Under the pieces are notes generated by a model. It was not told where the DNA came from, searched no databases, and saw only the letters and a list, made by a program, of their open reading frames with translations. This document shows, in pieces, positions 17,238 through 19,064 of a DNA stretch of 19,064 nucleotides. The stretch is taken from positions 1 to 19,064 of the forward strand of contig JADGJL010000525.1 in assembly GCA_027600665.1 (NCBI GenBank), given 5' to 3'. Source of the stretch: Irineochytrium annulatum. Its lineage: Eukaryota > Chytridiomycota > Chytridiomycetes > Chytridiales > Chytridiaceae. Made by a program: the position numbers and the translations under genes. Position 1 is the stretch's first letter. Each line of letters starts with the position of its first letter.

Positions 17238-18214
17238 GGAGCTGTTGGATCTGGCCAGTTGTAGGCTTTTTTCTTTTTTTTACCCCCTTTATGATCTTCC
17301 CCAGGAGGTATGCATAGCTTCGAGAGCAGCAAACGGGTGCCCATATCTACCTTTTCTTCTCTAAGGTCCACTTTTGGCGCAATGGCTGAGAAACTACCGT
17401 CAACCACCCGATCATGTTAATGCATGCGTGGGGATTGCTCTCTCTTCTCTTTTACTTGTCAAATTTCCTCTCTTCTATATAGTCCCTTACCCAATTCCGC
17501 ATGGCCGCGTCGGATACGGAATACTTGACTGTTGTCCCGTCATCTCTCCCTCCTCTCCTAGGTTTTGTTGTTAAAAAAAAAATTTGGCCGTATGGTTCAA
17601 ATGAAGCTGTGTGCCGTTGCCGTTGAGCGATCTATCCAGAAAAATTCAGGAATACTTGTTCCACGCGGAATATCTTCGGAGGATGACCGTAAGCGACCAT
17701 TACCGCCAAGCCGCCGACGGCGCCGGCGCGTGGGCTGGAGGCAAGACACAGCTGTCGCCACTCTCAAGCGACCCATCTGATCACACCATCGCGTCTGCGT
17801 CGCGGTCCTCAACGGTGCAGAAAGTCAGAATAGACCACCGGTGGCCTTCGCTGGTCCGACGTCCGCCTTCCTCGAATGCCGTTTGCGTCTCTGTGGCCGC
17901 TGCGGTGAAGATAGAACCGACCAAGGTTGTTGATGAAGGCCGGAGTGGAACAGGGTCTGAGCCGACGACAGACAGACAAGCGCCTTCAGGAGTTGGGAAG
18001 GTGACGGAGGAGGTGGTCATTGCAAGTGGGTAGGTAATAGGGGCTTTGTCGTGTAAAGCTGAGGTTGGACGGCGAGCCCATCGCCGGCATCACCGTTTCT
18101 CCGCCTCGGCTGCTCGGCAATCTAACAGTCATTTCGGCCCTTCTCGTCCGTAAGTCAAAAGCAGAGTGACGTCCATTGTCGCCTCGGTATCTCATCCGTC
18201 GACCCGATCTCATC
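17238..18214. other. Intergenic region, Thi5 terminator to MAPEG promoter
   Basis: Starts with T-rich 3' flank of Thi5 (T runs near 17267-17280) and a poly-A run at 17573-17582. The second half has open frames on both strands (for example 17781-18020 minus, 79 aa), but their compositions give no motif or membrane pattern I can support. A plus-strand frame around 18075-18150 reads ITVSPPRLLGNLTVISALLV and could mimic a MAPEG start. It does not join the next exon in phase. Confidence 0.45.
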
Positions 18215-19064
18215 ATGACCGTCCCGCTCGTACCCGTCGTTGGCCTGTGGACTCTTCCCTTTGTTGGGTGGGTTGAGGTTGTTCTTTCAGCGTCATTGAG
18301 AAATCGGCGCTGGGACCGAACTACAGCGCTGAGGCCTCCTTCCCCGTCTCTGCGTCCTAAGCGGTCAAAGCATTTCCCTGCGATGTATTGACTGTGATTT
18401 TCTTGCGCTTGCAGGTTTAACGCCTTCCTCACGCTCCGCGTCGTGAACTATCGCAGGACTCTCAGAGTCACCATTGGGGATGGGATGGGCGAGGTCGCGA
18501 AGGCCGAGGCTGCCGGGAAGGAGAAGGGTATGTTGTTCTGTGAGGATATCAATGGGTTGTTGATGCTCTTTGTTCGTTGAAACTTATAGCTGAGGTCGAC
18601 AAGCTGAGGGCCAAATACGCCCCTCTCGCCCACGCCATCCGCGCTCACGGGAAGTAAGTGTTCTTGTTGCTGATGTAGATGCTTCCGTTGATGTTATACG
18701 ATACACATGCAAACAAAGCGACTTAATATCCATCAATCTAAACTCCCCTCCGTCCCTTCCAAATCACCTTCTAATCACACCTACCCTCCTTCCTCCCCGT
18801 TCCCTCCTTTTTCAACCAGCTTCCTTGAAACCACGACTTGGGCCCTACTGACCCTCGCCATCGCCGAGCTGAACGGCCTCCCCCGCCCGGCCTTGCACTT
18901 CCTCCTGTCCTCCTTCCTGGCGGCGCGCATCATCCACGCCCGCACCCTGTTGAGCGTCAAATCAAGGGGCACGGGCCTGGGAAGGATCGCGGGTATGGCA
19001 TGGAGCATCTGCCTGCCTATAGGAGTGGCCGTTTGGGGTGTGTGGAGATTGTTGGGGGATGGGG
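18215..19064 (+). CDS. MAPEG-family membrane protein, 3' end outside the window
   Basis: MAPEG proteins are four-helix ER or outer-envelope membrane enzymes, often glutathione transferases or peroxidases. Model: exons 18215-18267, 18415-18527, 18590-18653 and 18820 onward, with introns of 147, 62 and 166 nt; phases join and the frame is open at the window edge after about 157 codons. Helix 1 is LVPVVGLWTLPFVGFNAFL, followed by LRVVNYRR and IGDG. The family signature appears as RAIRAHGNFLE, with the Asn codon split by intron 3. Helices near TTWALLTLAIAEL, LHFLLSSFLAARIIHA and the final AWSICLPIGVAVWGVWRLL complete the four. The linker after IGDG is longer than usual for bacterial-type members. 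The first exon is short and its start is inferred from phase (GG joined to G makes Gly). Substrate cannot be inferred. Confidence 0.85.

Noticed and set aside
17590..17605. GGTTCAAAT as a tRNA B-box
   Set aside because: No matching A-box or cloverleaf arms at the expected distance.
17592..18033. Plus-strand frames downstream of Thi5
   Set aside because: The longest begins at GTG, the ATG frame is short and Arg-rich, and no motif or splice pattern supports either.
18075..18150. Upstream hydrophobic frame as the MAPEG first exon
   Set aside because: Its donors leave phase 0 or 1, while the next exon needs phase 2, and it has no ATG after the preceding stop. The ATG at 18215 fits phase and family spacing.

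Overview
The window is nuclear DNA of a fungus. The evidence is a Thi5/Nmt1-type pyrimidine synthase carrying the CCCFC signature, a fungal mL58 (Mrpl20-type) mitoribosomal protein, a ten-finger TFIIIA of the fission-yeast layout, and many short spliceosomal introns (often 42-62 nt) with CTAAC/CTGAC-like branch sites. The phylum cannot be fixed from the sequence. No mobile element, rRNA, tRNA or CRISPR array was seen. All exon models below were built by reading frames, splice-site dinucleotides and recalled family conservation; none has transcript support.

Layout. 1-1737: no convincing gene. 1738-4803 (+): intronless SPRY-domain protein of 1021 aa. 5271-7237 (+): three-exon, Ser/Pro/Ala-rich protein of unknown function. 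7558-7965 (-): Sec61 gamma, three exons, the last only 13 nt. 8116-8658 (+): mitoribosomal mL58, divergent from Sec61 gamma across 150 bp. 9015-9932 (-): pICln, the Sm-protein chaperone. 9972-10612 (-): an unidentified small multi-span membrane protein ending 39 bp before pICln. 10809-12209 (-): TFIIIA. 12360-15126 (+): glutamine-dependent NAD+ synthetase in 16 exons, divergent from TFIIIA across another 150 bp. 15144-15590 (-): SmD2, tail to tail with NAD+ synthetase at 17 bp. 16133-17237 (+): Thi5/Nmt1. 18215 to the window end (+): a MAPEG-family membrane protein cut by the edge.

How the genes relate. Most are housekeeping genes from unrelated pathways (ER translocation, mitochondrial translation, snRNP assembly, 5S rRNA transcription, NAD and thiamine biosynthesis). 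The one functional link is that pICln and its direct client SmD2 lie about 5 kb apart. I saw no defence, secondary-metabolite or other gene system. The most interesting points are at gene-structure level: a conserved NAD+ synthetase intron that ends in GG instead of AG, stop-free introns of length 3n hidden inside TFIIIA and pICln reading frames, very tight gene packing, and a membrane protein I cannot identify whose four exons join in one consistent frame.
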